Of a DNA stretch of 64,000 nucleotides, positions 16,641 through 26,727 are shown piece after piece. A model generated the notes under the pieces. The model was not told where the DNA came from. It ran no database searches and saw only the letters and a list, made by a program, of their open reading frames with translations. The stretch covers positions 1,479,722 through 1,543,721 of the forward strand of contig NZ_BMZB01000001.1 of assembly GCF_014652575.1 (NCBI RefSeq), in the 5' to 3' direction. The stretch is from Asticcacaulis endophyticus. GTDB taxonomy: Bacteria; Pseudomonadota; Alphaproteobacteria; Caulobacterales; Caulobacteraceae. The first letter of the stretch is position 1. Each line of letters opens with the position of its first letter. The position numbers and the translations under genes were made by a program.

Positions 16641-18743
16641 TTAGAACGTGTAGTCGAGGCTGACCATTACGCTGCGCGAGGCACCGTAAAAGGACTGGCT
16701 CCACATCAGGCTGCCGAAATATTTCTCATCAAAGGCATTTTTGACATTGAGGGTGGCGCCCACCTTATCGGTTAGTTTGATACGGCCCATCAGATCGACG
16801 ATGGCATAAGAGCCTTGCGTGACCGTATAGCCCAGATCGGTGGTTGAGATGTCGTCCTGCCAGCGCACAGACCCGCCCAGCTTCAAATCGCGCAGTTCCG
16901 GGATGCTATAGGTGGTAGACAACTTGAGAGTCTTACGCGGAATATAGGTGCGTACGTCATTGCCATCTTGGCCTTCGATCGACATCTGGGTCCAGCCGCC
17001 ATTCAGCGTCCACTGCGGGGTGATCTTGCCTGCGACTTCGAGTTCATAACCTTTCACGAAGGTGTCGATGCCGGTATAATAGCTCTTGCCTGTATCTAGG
17101 TTAAAGCCGGCATATTCCGCCAGATCATATTGTTCGGACTTGAAAACGGACGCGGTGGCGTAGAGGCGTTTTTCGAACCATTCCGATTTGACGCCGACTT
17201 CATAGCTTTTGCCCTTGGCCGCGGGCAGGCGGCTGCCGTCAAAATTGCCCTCTGACTGAGGATTGAAGATATCCGAATAGCTGGCGTACAGCGATGCATT
17301 CGGTGTCACATCATAGACTATGCCGACATAGGGGCTGACCGCCTCTTCTTCACGTGACGCATCTACGGCGTAGGATTCGCCCGTGGTCTCAAGCTTGATG
17401 GCATTGAACCCGACCACGCTTTTCAGGCTGTCGGAAATATTCAGATGGATAGCGGCGTAGCCGCGCGTCAGCTTATCGGTGATGTCTTCGGCGAGGTAAG
17501 TGTCCGGGTAGGTGGGCTCAGGTGGTGCCACAATATGGGTACCCTGATAGGCATCATAGGCGAACATATCGGCAAAGGCTTCCCACTTATGGCTTTTGCT
17601 CTCATAGGTGTTGAGGCCTGCGACGACCTGATGTTCGCGGCCAAACAGGCTGACCCCGCCATTGACGATAACGTCGAACATGTCCTGTTTTAATTCGGAC
17701 GGATAATAGCCGCTCATGGCGACAACACCGAGGCCGGTCACCGGATCAGGATTGCCATAGGCGTACAACAGCTTAGCCTCGTCTTCCAGATCCTTGTGGG
17801 TATAGATGCCCTTGATCGTCCAGCCGTTCTCGAACTTATAGGACAGTTCGCCAAAGCTGGTCTTGCTGAAGGTATCCCAGAAGGTCCACGGGGCGGCGGT
17901 CGTTTCCGACACATCATAATCAATGGGCGTACCATCGGTATAGACCAGAGGCAAAGCGCCCCAGTTGTTGCCGGTGGCCAGATTGTCCTGCTGCGAATAG
18001 CCGGCGGTGAAGTTCAGCTTAGGGGTAATGTCCCACGCCACGACGCCGTAATAGACGTTGCGGTTGACGCCGTAATAGTTGAGGTAGGATTCTGTGTCGG
18101 TATTGGCGTAGACAAAGCGCGCCGCCACCGTGCCATCGGCATTGAGCGGTGTTGAGACATCGGCTTCGAGGCGCATATTATCCCATGTGCCGTAACCGAC
18201 GGAGGCATTGGCGCGGAAGTCCTTGGTCGGACGCTTACGGATATAGTTGATGGTCGCCGACGGGTTGCCGGTGCCGGTCATCATGCCGGTGGCCCCGCGC
18301 ACCGCTTCAATACGGTCGTAGATCACAGTGTCAAACGCGCCGGTTTGCAGGCCCCAATCCAGAGGCTGGCCCACGCCATCGACCTGAAATGTGGTGATCT
18401 CAAAGCCGCGTGAATTGTAATAGGTGCGATCGGTCTCCGCCGGCACGACGTTAATGCCGGGGATGGTGTCCAGCAATTGGTTGGCATCCGACAGGCCGAA
18501 TTCTTTGATCTGCTGAGCGGTAATCACGGTCACTGACTGCGGCGTTTCGCGCAAACTCAGGTCAAGGCCGGTGGCGCCTGCCGATTCACGGATGACGCGC
18601 TTGCCCATGACGATGACTTCACGCACATCACCCGCGTCGGCTGCATCATCGGCAGCGGCGGGCAGGGCGAAGGTCAGGCTGGACAGAATGAGGACAGAGG
18701 CGGTCGTCCGCAGGGAGGATTTGCGCAGGGAGGATTTGAACAT
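16641..18743 (-). CDS. TonB-dependent siderophore receptor
   Basis: 700 residues: signal peptide ending near PAAA, plug domain with REVIVMGKRV (TonB box region), LRETPQSVTVITAQQIKEFG and NSRGFEITTFQVDGVG, then a beta-barrel ending in VMVSLDYTF. This plug pattern is that of the ferric-siderophore receptor class (FhuE/FpvA-like), without an N-terminal STN domain. The ligand is not predictable. It is the distal gene of a three-gene iron operon and also has a 128-base upstream gap with a Fur-like site, so an internal promoter is possible. Confidence 0.9.
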   Translation of the reverse strand: MFKSSLRKSSLRTTASVLILSSLTFALPAAADDAADAGDVREVIVMGKRVIRESAGATGLDLSLRETPQSVTVITAQQIKEFGLSDANQLLDTIPGINVVPAETDRTYYNSRGFEITTFQVDGVGQPLDWGLQTGAFDTVIYDRIEAVRGATGMMTGTGNPSATINYIRKRPTKDFRANASVGYGTWDNMRLEADVSTPLNADGTVAARFVYANTDTESYLNYYGVNRNVYYGVVAWDITPKLNFTAGYSQQDNLATGNNWGALPLVYTDGTPIDYDVSETTAAPWTFWDTFSKTSFGELSYKFENGWTIKGIYTHKDLEDEAKLLYAYGNPDPVTGLGVVAMSGYYPSELKQDMFDVIVNGGVSLFGREHQVVAGLNTYESKSHKWEAFADMFAYDAYQGTHIVAPPEPTYPDTYLAEDITDKLTRGYAAIHLNISDSLKSVVGFNAIKLETTGESYAVDASREEEAVSPYVGIVYDVTPNASLYASYSDIFNPQSEGNFDGSRLPAAKGKSYEVGVKSEWFEKRLYATASVFKSEQYDLAEYAGFNLDTGKSYYTGIDTFVKGYELEVAGKITPQWTLNGGWTQMSIEGQDGNDVRTYIPRKTLKLSTTYSIPELRDLKLGGSVRWQDDISTTDLGYTVTQGSYAIVDLMGRIKLTDKVGATLNVKNAFDEKYFGSLMWSQSFYGASRSVMVSLDYTF

Positions 18744-18845
18744 CAGGTAAAGGCCTTTGTTTTGCGCTGGTCACACACAAAGTCGCCAGCTTTTTTTCAA
18801 CAATGCGTCGCAATGACTCTTGCTGGCTGATAAGTCAAGTTTGAT

Positions 18846-18860
18846 TGAGAATTAATTGCA
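18846..18860. promoter_or_regulatory. Candidate Fur box upstream of the siderophore receptor gene
   Basis: TGAGAAT-T-AATTGCA fits the 7-1-7 Fur layout with 4 of 7 symmetric positions. It lies 103 bases upstream of the receptor start and just inside the gap after the PepSY gene. Confidence 0.4.
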
Positions 18861-18871
18861 AATAGTCAGCT

Positions 18872-20386
18872 TTACTGGCCTATTTGCAACATCATTGCCT
18901 TGCGGGCGGTGAGCCAGCCGCGTGCCGCCGTCAGCGTAAGCCCGATGCCTAACAGAACCACCACGATATTGACCTGTAACGCGGCGGTGGTGAACGACAT
19001 GTGGGTCGCCTGATGGACGCTGACCATGGCCAGCAGGCTCAGGCCCAGCGCCAGCCGCATCAGGCGTGACACGTCGGCAATAGGGGCGTCGCTGAAGCGC
19101 GGGCTGATCAGGGTGAGTACCGCCATCAACGCCATGCCGCCCCAGAATACCGGCACCGGCGGCAGATTAAGCCCCATACCCAGTGCAAAGGTTGCGGCAA
19201 TCAGGGCGGGTGAGCCATAGATCAGCACGGTCCACAGGCGATGGATCAGCGGATGGGGCTTGCCCTTTTCGGCCGATTTGATCAGCCAGATATCAAGCCC
19301 TGCGGCGATCATGACCGTCAGGCCAAAGCCCAGAATGACGTAGATCAACTTGACCGGCCAGCCGCCGAACGATCCGAAATGCAGGTCGTACAGACTGGCG
19401 GCAACCTGACGGCCGGCCGGACCATCCGACAGATTATAGCTGCCCTTGAGGTTGCCCAGAGAGTCAAACCGCCACGCTTCGCCGTAGACCAGACGCTGAT
19501 TGGGCTTGGTGGTGATCTCGATAAATTCGGTCGGGGTGCCGACCATGCGGATGGCGATGAAGGTGATCGGCTGATCCGGTTGGGCGGCAGTCAGGTTATT
19601 AACGGCGTTGATCATCGCGCCGTCCTGAAGCGGTAAGCCTCCGGTGGCGGCGGTCACTTCTTCGGGGGTGCCGAATATGGGCTCATAGGCTTTGAGGCTG
19701 TTGCCGTCATAATAGAGCGCACCCATGACCAGCGCGACCAGTTGCCCCAGGCCGATCGCCGTGCCGGTAAGCGTAATGATCAGCCCGAACGGCAGGGTCC
19801 ACGCGCCGATGCGGTTATGGATGTCGGCGCGGGTCAGGTGGCCCTGACGGCGCACGCGAATGGCAAAGGCGTCGCGGAACATCTTGGGGTGGGACAATGC
19901 CCCACCGATCAGCAGGGCCATCATGCCGACCCCAAACAGGCAGACCACGATCATGCCGAAGGTTTCGGGCAGGTGCAGATAGTAATGCAGTTCGGTCAAA
20001 AAGTGGGTCAGGTCGTGGCTGGCTTCACCAACATAGCGCCCGTCCTGATCATAGGCGCGGGCTTCGTGGCCATAACCCACCGTCAGGCGCGGCATGGCCT
20101 GCGACGGGGTGGTGATATAAAGATCCGTGTCCAGCGGCCCGCGGTGATCATCAGCCAGCATGACTGCGCGCATATCCGCCGTGGCGCGGGCAATCGCTTC
20201 GGGGGTAGCGGTGGAAAATTCCGGCACATTGGGCCGTTCCCAGCGCTCAACCTCAACATAATAGACCCCGGCCCAGCCGGTCATGCAGATCAGATACAGG
20301 ATGCCGCACAGGGCAAGGCCCAGAATTTTGTGGCCGCTCAACAGGCGGCGAACGAACGGGGCGGGGACTTTGGGCCAGACGGACAT
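18872..20386 (-). CDS. PepSY-associated transmembrane protein (iron uptake, PiuB-like)
   Basis: 504 residues with an N-terminal helix, a periplasmic PepSY region, two helices around residues 145-215 and several C-terminal helices. Conserved histidines occur in LTHFLTELHYYLHLPETFG and HNRIGAWTLPFG, as in PepSY_TM proteins thought to reduce ferric siderophores or handle haem at the inner membrane. This role is inferred from family context next to siderophore receptors. The start follows the upstream membrane-protein stop by one base, so the genes are translationally coupled. Confidence 0.85.
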   Translation of the reverse strand: MSVWPKVPAPFVRRLLSGHKILGLALCGILYLICMTGWAGVYYVEVERWERPNVPEFSTATPEAIARATADMRAVMLADDHRGPLDTDLYITTPSQAMPRLTVGYGHEARAYDQDGRYVGEASHDLTHFLTELHYYLHLPETFGMIVVCLFGVGMMALLIGGALSHPKMFRDAFAIRVRRQGHLTRADIHNRIGAWTLPFGLIITLTGTAIGLGQLVALVMGALYYDGNSLKAYEPIFGTPEEVTAATGGLPLQDGAMINAVNNLTAAQPDQPITFIAIRMVGTPTEFIEITTKPNQRLVYGEAWRFDSLGNLKGSYNLSDGPAGRQVAASLYDLHFGSFGGWPVKLIYVILGFGLTVMIAAGLDIWLIKSAEKGKPHPLIHRLWTVLIYGSPALIAATFALGMGLNLPPVPVFWGGMALMAVLTLISPRFSDAPIADVSRLMRLALGLSLLAMVSVHQATHMSFTTAALQVNIVVVLLGIGLTLTAARGWLTARKAMMLQIGQ

Positions 20387-20387
20387 A

Positions 20388-20984
20388 TTAAACGCTTCCC
20401 GTTAGGATAGGCAGGCTGACAAGGGCGGAGGCGGCGGCACCGGTGAGGGCAATCAGGCCAGTGGCCCGCCACGGACGTTGGGCGGCTAAACCCGCCATCA
20501 GAGCTACGGCGAATGAAAAGGTAAAAAAGAACACCGCCCAGGCATAACGCGTCGAACCGTGACCCGGCATGTAGGCCCAGGCCAGAAGCCCGACGGCCAT
20601 GCCGGTGACGGGGGCGACGATCAGGCAGGACAGAAACCGCGCGGTGATGCGCAGGCCCTTACCGGGCGAGGCTGTGGGGTCGGCGGGGGCCTTTTCGCGG
20701 CGCTCACGATGGCTGAGCGGGGCCGATATCCAGCCCCTGTAGCCCTGCCAGCCGATGATAATCAGTGGCAAACACATAAAGATCAGGAACCCGACCGAAA
20801 GACCAAAATCAGGTGTATAGGCGCGCATCCACAGGGCCGCCGATACACACAAACACCCCCATGCCACCGGCACGGCCAGACCCAGCACAAGGGCGGGCAC
20901 GCCTTCGCCCCGCCATTTGACATACAGTAAACCAATGGCGGCGGCGATCAGGGCGATGGCGATCACGGTGAGAATAAAAGTCAT
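20388..20984 (-). CDS. Uncharacterised membrane protein, first gene of the iron operon
   Basis: 198 residues with about six hydrophobic helices and a cytoplasmic basic loop (SHRERREKAPADP) in the middle. I do not recognise a named family with confidence; small proteins of this kind often precede PepSY proteins in iron-regulated operons. ATG at 20984 is preferred over a GTG at 20990. A Fur-like site 43 bases upstream supports iron regulation. It may be an assembly partner or ferrisiderophore-reductase component of the PepSY protein. Confidence 0.7.
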   Translation of the reverse strand: MTFILTVIAIALIAAAIGLLYVKWRGEGVPALVLGLAVPVAWGCLCVSAALWMRAYTPDFGLSVGFLIFMCLPLIIIGWQGYRGWISAPLSHRERREKAPADPTASPGKGLRITARFLSCLIVAPVTGMAVGLLAWAYMPGHGSTRYAWAVFFFTFSFAVALMAGLAAQRPWRATGLIALTGAAASALVSLPILTGSV

Positions 20985-21026
20985 GATCACGCGATAACAA
21001 ATGCTTGCGGCTCTGTAAATAGAAAC

Positions 21027-21041
21027 TGCGAAGCATTTGCA
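21027..21041. promoter_or_regulatory. Candidate Fur box at the iron operon promoter
   Basis: TGCGAAG-C-ATTTGCA has the 7-1-7 layout with 5 of 7 symmetric positions and matches the TGC-AA/TT-GCA form of Fur sites seen in Proteobacteria. It is 43 bases upstream of the first gene of the operon. Confidence 0.5.
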
Positions 21042-21064
21042 TGGTCGTGTTTGTTATCAACCTT

Positions 21065-23569
21065 TTAACTCGCCGTCAGTTTCACACTACCGGCCCGCAG
21101 ACCTTCGGCGCTGGCGGTCACGGTGATGGCCCCCACTTTACGATCGGTCTGAACAATCGCCTGAGCCAGACCGTTGAACAGCTTACGCGCCGACGCCTTA
21201 TCAGCCTCGTGGCTGACCGGATTGCCATTGCCGACGCCGATCACCGCACCGGGGCCGGAGACGCTAAAGGTCACCAGATGATCCGCTTTTGGCACCGGAC
21301 GGCCCTTGGCATCGAAGGCTTCGACCTTAAGGATCGCCACATCGCGGCCATCGCCTTTGAGGGCCGTGCGGTCGGCGGTGAGCACCAGTTTGGCCGCAGG
21401 CCCTGCCGTTTCGCGGGTCTGCTTCATCACGACCTTGCCGCCTTTATAGCCAAAGGCCTGAATTTTGCCGGGCTGATAGACGACATCCCACTCAAGGTGA
21501 CGGTTCTTGACGACCGGCTTCTTGCCCGCTGACTTGCCGTTAACGAACAACTCAACCTCATCAAGGTTGGAATGCACCCAGACGGGGATCGTCTCGCCTT
21601 CCTTGCCCTCCCAGTTCCAGTGCGGGAACAGGTGCAGCAGCGGCTCAGATTTCCACCATGCGCGGTAATAGTAATAGTTGTCCTTGGGGAAGCCGCAGGT
21701 GTCCAGAATGCCGAACTGCGACGAAATCGCCGGCCAGCGGTTATAGGGCGTCGGCTCCCCGCGATAGTCAAAACCGGTCCAGATAAAGGCTCCGGCAATA
21801 AACGGCTTTTCGTCGAACAGTGGCCAGTAGGCTTCGGCGGTCGAGGCCCACCACGGATGTTCGGTGTCATAGGCGCGCACGAACGATTTGGCCGCATCCG
21901 TCACATATTCCCCGCGCGTCGAGACGGTCGAGCCCGTCTCCGAGCCGTAAATTGGAATGTGCGGATAGTCTTTGTGGAACTGCTCCATCTGACCGTGGCG
22001 GTAGTTGAAGCCCAGCACGTCAACGACCGAGGTGATGCCCTTGCCGTAGGAATTATCAAGCGCTGCCGTCACCGGGCGGGTCGGATCAAGGCGGTTGCAC
22101 AGGGCCTTCATGGTCCTGGCGACTTCGATGCCGCGTTCAGTCCCTTGCAGGGGCTCTTCGTTGCAGATTGACCACAGGATGACTGATGCGTGATTGCGGT
22201 CGCGCACGATCATGGCCTCAAGCTGATAGAGGCCGTCCTCACTTGAGGACATCTTGCGCGTCTCATCGATGACCACGATCCCCAGCCGATCGCAGGCCAT
22301 CAGCACTTCGGGCGTCGGCGGATTGTGTGAGCAGCGATAGGCGTTGGAGCCCATGTCCTTAAGCTGCTGCAAGCGCCACAAGTTCAGCGCATCGGGGATG
22401 GCGGCACCGACACCGGCATGATCCTGATGGTTGTTGGTGCCCTTGAGTTTGACGTGTTTGCCGTTAAGAAAGAAGCCTTTTTCGGCATCGAACTTAATGT
22501 CGCGCAGGCCGAAATAGGTGACCTGCGTGTCGATATGGGCTGTGCCCAGATATAGCCTGGTTTCCAGCCGGTAGAGATGGGGCGCCTCGATCGACCACAG
22601 ACGTGGCGCGGGCACTTGAGTGACCATCGTGCTCTCACGCCGGTCACCGGCTTGCAGGCCGTAATCCAGAACATAGTCTTCGGTTAGAACGGCCTTGCCG
22701 TCAGCATCATAGGCGGTAATGACATATTTAACGTCGGCTTTTTCGGCCGAGGTGTTGGCGATGGTGACCGAAACGGAGGTCTTACCATCCGCACTGCCGC
22801 GCACCCATACGCCCCACTGCGGGATGTGAACCGGGTTGGCCTTAACCAGCCAAACATGGCGATAGATGCCGGCCCCTTCGTAGAACCAGCCTTCGCCCTG
22901 CGTCGCGTCAACGCGCACCACCAGCACATTGGGCTTATCGTCGGTATTGATGAAGTCGGTAATGTCGACATTGAAAGACGTATAACCGCTCTCATGGCGT
23001 TTCAGGATAAAGCCATTGAAGATGATGACGGCATCGCGGAACACGCCGTCGAACTCGATCCACAGGCGCTTGCCCTTATCCGCCGTCGATACCGGCACGA
23101 TCTTGCGATACCAGCCGACCGAGGTTTCAGGGAAGTCACGCCCGATCGGTTTATAGCCATGATCCGACGGGGGATGATGCTCGCGCACAGTTTCAGGAAT
23201 ATAGTCGGCATGAGGATCGAACGGCAGTTCCACTGCCCAGTCATGGGGCAGGTTCAGCGTGCGCCAGCCGGAATCGTCATAGTCGGCCCCAAGGCATGAC
23301 GCGACATTGGCACCTTGCTTGGCATGGGTAGCCTGTGCCGCGCCATAGCGGAAATCTTTATAGATATCGCTGGCGTGGCCGAAGTGGAATTTCCAGTCAA
23401 AGTCGATGAGCGTACGCTCACGCGGGGTCAGATCGTCCTTGGGGAAAACATCAGTCATCATGGCCGGTTTAGGGGCTGCCATGGCGGCTGTTGTGCCAAA
23501 GCCCGCACTCAGGGTAGCGCCCGTGACAGCGGCGCTTTGCAGGAGGTGACGGCGGTTGAGATCAGACAT
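21065..23569 (-). CDS. Glycoside hydrolase family 2, beta-galactosidase-like, Tat-exported
   Basis: 834 residues. A twin-arginine signal (NRRHLLQSAAVTGATL) ends near AMAA, so the enzyme is probably periplasmic. Domain order is that of GH2: sugar-binding jelly roll (ASCLGADYDDSGWRTLNLPHDW), Ig-like domain, TIM barrel with acid/base Glu in ILWSICNEEP and nucleophile Glu in IPIYGSETGS, then two C-terminal Ig-like domains of the type found in bacterial GalB-like enzymes. In this locus it would remove galactose from oligosaccharides made by the GH53 galactanase. It follows the TonB receptor gene, separated by a hairpin. Confidence 0.9.
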   Translation of the reverse strand: MSDLNRRHLLQSAAVTGATLSAGFGTTAAMAAPKPAMMTDVFPKDDLTPRERTLIDFDWKFHFGHASDIYKDFRYGAAQATHAKQGANVASCLGADYDDSGWRTLNLPHDWAVELPFDPHADYIPETVREHHPPSDHGYKPIGRDFPETSVGWYRKIVPVSTADKGKRLWIEFDGVFRDAVIIFNGFILKRHESGYTSFNVDITDFINTDDKPNVLVVRVDATQGEGWFYEGAGIYRHVWLVKANPVHIPQWGVWVRGSADGKTSVSVTIANTSAEKADVKYVITAYDADGKAVLTEDYVLDYGLQAGDRRESTMVTQVPAPRLWSIEAPHLYRLETRLYLGTAHIDTQVTYFGLRDIKFDAEKGFFLNGKHVKLKGTNNHQDHAGVGAAIPDALNLWRLQQLKDMGSNAYRCSHNPPTPEVLMACDRLGIVVIDETRKMSSSEDGLYQLEAMIVRDRNHASVILWSICNEEPLQGTERGIEVARTMKALCNRLDPTRPVTAALDNSYGKGITSVVDVLGFNYRHGQMEQFHKDYPHIPIYGSETGSTVSTRGEYVTDAAKSFVRAYDTEHPWWASTAEAYWPLFDEKPFIAGAFIWTGFDYRGEPTPYNRWPAISSQFGILDTCGFPKDNYYYYRAWWKSEPLLHLFPHWNWEGKEGETIPVWVHSNLDEVELFVNGKSAGKKPVVKNRHLEWDVVYQPGKIQAFGYKGGKVVMKQTRETAGPAAKLVLTADRTALKGDGRDVAILKVEAFDAKGRPVPKADHLVTFSVSGPGAVIGVGNGNPVSHEADKASARKLFNGLAQAIVQTDRKVGAITVTASAEGLRAGSVKLTAS

Positions 23570-23607
23570 GGCGGGTTCCCTCTTTATGCGTTGAAATTAT
23601 CTTACAA

Positions 23608-23646
23608 ATAAAAAAGCCGGGCTTTCAAGCGAAAACCCGGCCAAAA
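23608..23646 (-). terminator. Intercistronic terminator between TonB receptor and GH2 genes
   Basis: On the minus strand GCCGGGTTTT pairs with AAAGCCCGGC, followed by TTTTTT. It lies 16 bases after the receptor stop and 39 bases before the GH2 start, so it likely attenuates GH2 expression. Confidence 0.8.
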
Positions 23647-23661
23647 GTTATGCGGCTTAAA

Positions 23662-26583
23662 TCAGAACTTATAGGTCACATCAAACAGGAAGCGGCGACC
23701 GTAATAGCTCATGTCGCCGACGCGGTTAGGCCTGTAATCGGTGTAAACCTTCATCGGTGTATCGAGCAGATTGCCTGCCTGGAACCGCAGGGATATGTGG
23801 TCATTAACATTATAGCCAGCCGAGAAATCAAGCGTGGTTTCCGGCAGGACACGCACCAGATTGGTCGAATCCCAGCCCAGAATAGCGGTATATTCGGAAT
23901 GGTACTTGGCCCCCAGACGGGCCTCGAACTTCGCATCCGAATACCACAGGTCCAGAATGGCGGTGGTGTCTGCTACGCCGTTCATCGGCAGAGGATTGCC
24001 GGTCGGGACCAGTTCCTTGATGTTGGAATTGACCAGAGCCAGGTTAGAATAGATGCCGAACTTATCCATCCACGGCGCATCAAAGAAGGTATCGAACGGC
24101 GTCTGATAGGTGAATTCGACGCCGGTGATATAGCCGCCCTTATCGATATTGACCGGCGAGGTCAGCACATAGGGGCGGCCCATGATGGTCTCAGAGCGCT
24201 GATCGTAACCGACATAGTTCTTGACGTTCTTATGGTAGCCCGACACGGCAAACAAAGAGTCCGGACGGAAATAATATTCATAGGCGATGTCGATCTGATC
24301 GGCCTCGAACGGCTTAAGGTACGGGTTGCCTGCCGAGCCGGTATAGGGTGCTACCGGTGACAGGCTGCGGTTGGCCTTAAGCTCGTTCATCGGGGCGCGC
24401 GAGATCACACGGGCCGCCCCCAGCTTGAGGAAGCCGCCGCTGATGATTTCGATCTTGGCCGAGGCTGACGGCAGGGCCTTGATGTAGCTGACGCCGCCGG
24501 TGGCAGTGGTGACTTCCAGAGGGAACTCGATCCAGTCACCGGTGACAATATCCTGGAACCAGCCGCCGCCGGAGCGGGATTCGCCGGCACTCTGGCTATC
24601 GACATCAACCACCCGCACGCCAATATTGCCGCTGACCGGGGCATCGATAAAGGTCGTCTCGAAATTAGCCTGCACATAGGCTTCCCAGACCTTTTCGCTG
24701 ACTTCGGAATTAAAGCGCAAACCGTCCGGATCGGGATTGACGGCGTTAGCGCCGTAAGCCGTTTGCAGCAGGCTGTCGAAATCACCGTTCAGCATGACCG
24801 GAATGTTGAAGTTCTTGAACTTGTAGGCCTCAAGCGATGACCCGGCGATGGTCACGCCCGCAACCGGTGCCGGATACTGACCATAGCCAGTGGCTTCCTG
24901 CTTGGTGCGGTCGGCATAGCGCGCGCCGAACATGAGGTTGGTCCAGAAGTCGCCGCTGAAATCGCGCTTGAAATCAAGCTGACCGGCGCTCAGTTCGTCC
25001 TTGACGCGGCCGGGGGTGGCTTCGCCAAATTCCGGCGTATAGCTTAAGGTGTCGGGCTGCTGCGTGACCGTGATCGACGGATCTTCGGTCAGAAGCCAGG
25101 TCATGCTTTCGGGATAGGCGTTCATCTGCACCGAGCGCCACAGATTGCTGCGTTCGGCGGTGGAGTAGGACAGGTCCGCCGAGACGGTCCAGTTATCATA
25201 GGTCCATTTGCCATTCAGGCCGGTGACCAGCAGGGACTTATCTTCTTCGTAGCGGGCGACGACGGCGGTGATTTCGCTGTAGGCGGTAGTGGCACCGACC
25301 AGATCGCCGTCGATGATCACCGGGTTGGTATAGCTGCCGGTGTTGCCCCCGGCCCAGTTGCCCCAGTTGTTGCCGCCGTACCAGGCCTGATTCTGGTCTT
25401 CCTGAATCTTGTACTTGGAATAGAGGAGATCATAGGTCAGCTCAAAGTTTTCATTCGGGCGGTACTGCGCCCCAAACGAGGCACTGTAGCGCGTCGAATC
25501 GAGGAACTTGGCCTCAGCACCAGCACCCCACGGCGTCGGCACTTTCGGGCCGTTCGCAACGATCGGGCCGGTCGAATTGCCGGGACGCAAACTGTCGTCA
25601 TTGAAGCCCCAGCCGCGGAAGCTTTCGTAGCCGTTCTTCTGGTTCTGGCCGGTCAGGCCGATGACAAAAGCGAACTGGTCATTGACCTTTTTGACCCACG
25701 ACCCCGACGCGCGCCACCCCAGACCGTCATAGCCCGGAAAATCAGCCCCGCCGTCATAATAGACGCCACCACCACGGGCGACGAACTCAGGCCCGGAATA
25801 GCTGAGCGGGCGGATGGTCTGAAGATCGACCGTGCCGGAAATGCCGCCGGACAACAGGCGCGCTTCGGAGGATTTATAAACCGCCGCACCGGCCACGACT
25901 TCGGACGGATAGATTTCCCAGCGGACATTGCGGTCGGGCTCAGATGTCGCCACTTCGCGGCCATTGACCGTGCCTAAGACCATGCGCGGGCCAATCCCGC
26001 GGATCGAAGCCTGACTGTCATTGCCGCGATCACGGCTGGTGTTGACGCCCGGCAGACGGGCGAGGGATTCAGCGATTGTCACGTCAGGCAGGACGCCGAT
26101 TTCCTTGGCCGAGATAAATTCAGCGACCCCTGAACTGGCGCGTTTTTGGCCGATGGCGTCACGCAGGGATTTGCGGATGCCGACGACGGTGACTTCTTCG
26201 ACGGGGGCGTCGGCAGACTCAGCCGTGGCCTGAGCGGTTCCGGCCACGCGTTCGGCACTGGCGGCGGTGGCGCGGGTCAGGACAATCGCCTTGCCGTCAT
26301 TGGATTTGATAGTAAGGCCCGTGCCGCTGATCAGCCGCTCCAGCGCCTGATCGACGGGCAGGGTGCCTTCGACCGCATTGGTGCGCACGCCGTCAAGGTC
26401 AGAGGCGCTGGCCAGAACCTGAAGGCCGGATTGCTGGGCAAAGACCTGAACCCCTTTGGACGCGGGCTGGGCGGCGATCGCGAAGGATTTACCCGATTGG
26501 GCAAGCGCGGGGGCGGCATAGACGGCGCTGATGCTTAAGGCGGCGATCAGGGCCGCGCGTGAGGCGCCTGTGAAATGGCTCAT
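23662..26583 (-). CDS. TonB-dependent receptor with N-terminal STN signalling domain
   Basis: 973 residues. Signal peptide ending ALAQ, then an STN domain at about residues 30-105 (SFAIAAQPASKGVQVFAQQSGLQVLAS.. ALERLISGTGL), a plug (VEEVTVVGIRKSLRDAIGQKR, IAESLARLPGVNTSRDRG) and a long barrel ending in FLFDVTYKF. This is the Caulobacter/Xanthomonas large-receptor type used for oligosaccharide uptake. The STN domain contacts FecR, and fecR and a FecI-type sigma gene lie directly upstream, so substrate binding should switch on transcription. A galactan-derived ligand is inferred from the flanking GH2 and GH53 genes. Confidence 0.92.
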   Translation of the reverse strand: MSHFTGASRAALIAALSISAVYAAPALAQSGKSFAIAAQPASKGVQVFAQQSGLQVLASASDLDGVRTNAVEGTLPVDQALERLISGTGLTIKSNDGKAIVLTRATAASAERVAGTAQATAESADAPVEEVTVVGIRKSLRDAIGQKRASSGVAEFISAKEIGVLPDVTIAESLARLPGVNTSRDRGNDSQASIRGIGPRMVLGTVNGREVATSEPDRNVRWEIYPSEVVAGAAVYKSSEARLLSGGISGTVDLQTIRPLSYSGPEFVARGGGVYYDGGADFPGYDGLGWRASGSWVKKVNDQFAFVIGLTGQNQKNGYESFRGWGFNDDSLRPGNSTGPIVANGPKVPTPWGAGAEAKFLDSTRYSASFGAQYRPNENFELTYDLLYSKYKIQEDQNQAWYGGNNWGNWAGGNTGSYTNPVIIDGDLVGATTAYSEITAVVARYEEDKSLLVTGLNGKWTYDNWTVSADLSYSTAERSNLWRSVQMNAYPESMTWLLTEDPSITVTQQPDTLSYTPEFGEATPGRVKDELSAGQLDFKRDFSGDFWTNLMFGARYADRTKQEATGYGQYPAPVAGVTIAGSSLEAYKFKNFNIPVMLNGDFDSLLQTAYGANAVNPDPDGLRFNSEVSEKVWEAYVQANFETTFIDAPVSGNIGVRVVDVDSQSAGESRSGGGWFQDIVTGDWIEFPLEVTTATGGVSYIKALPSASAKIEIISGGFLKLGAARVISRAPMNELKANRSLSPVAPYTGSAGNPYLKPFEADQIDIAYEYYFRPDSLFAVSGYHKNVKNYVGYDQRSETIMGRPYVLTSPVNIDKGGYITGVEFTYQTPFDTFFDAPWMDKFGIYSNLALVNSNIKELVPTGNPLPMNGVADTTAILDLWYSDAKFEARLGAKYHSEYTAILGWDSTNLVRVLPETTLDFSAGYNVNDHISLRFQAGNLLDTPMKVYTDYRPNRVGDMSYYGRRFLFDVTYKF

Positions 26584-26727
26584 GGTGGACTTCCCTGTTG
26601 GGCCGTGCCGTGGAGGCAGCAGCGGCTGTATTTATCGGGTGAGGCCCGTTCCGGCGTTCACCCCTCCTGTTTATGAAGATGAAGCAGGTTTAAGTTTCCG
26701 CCGCCGGATTAAATATTTTTTGTTGGC

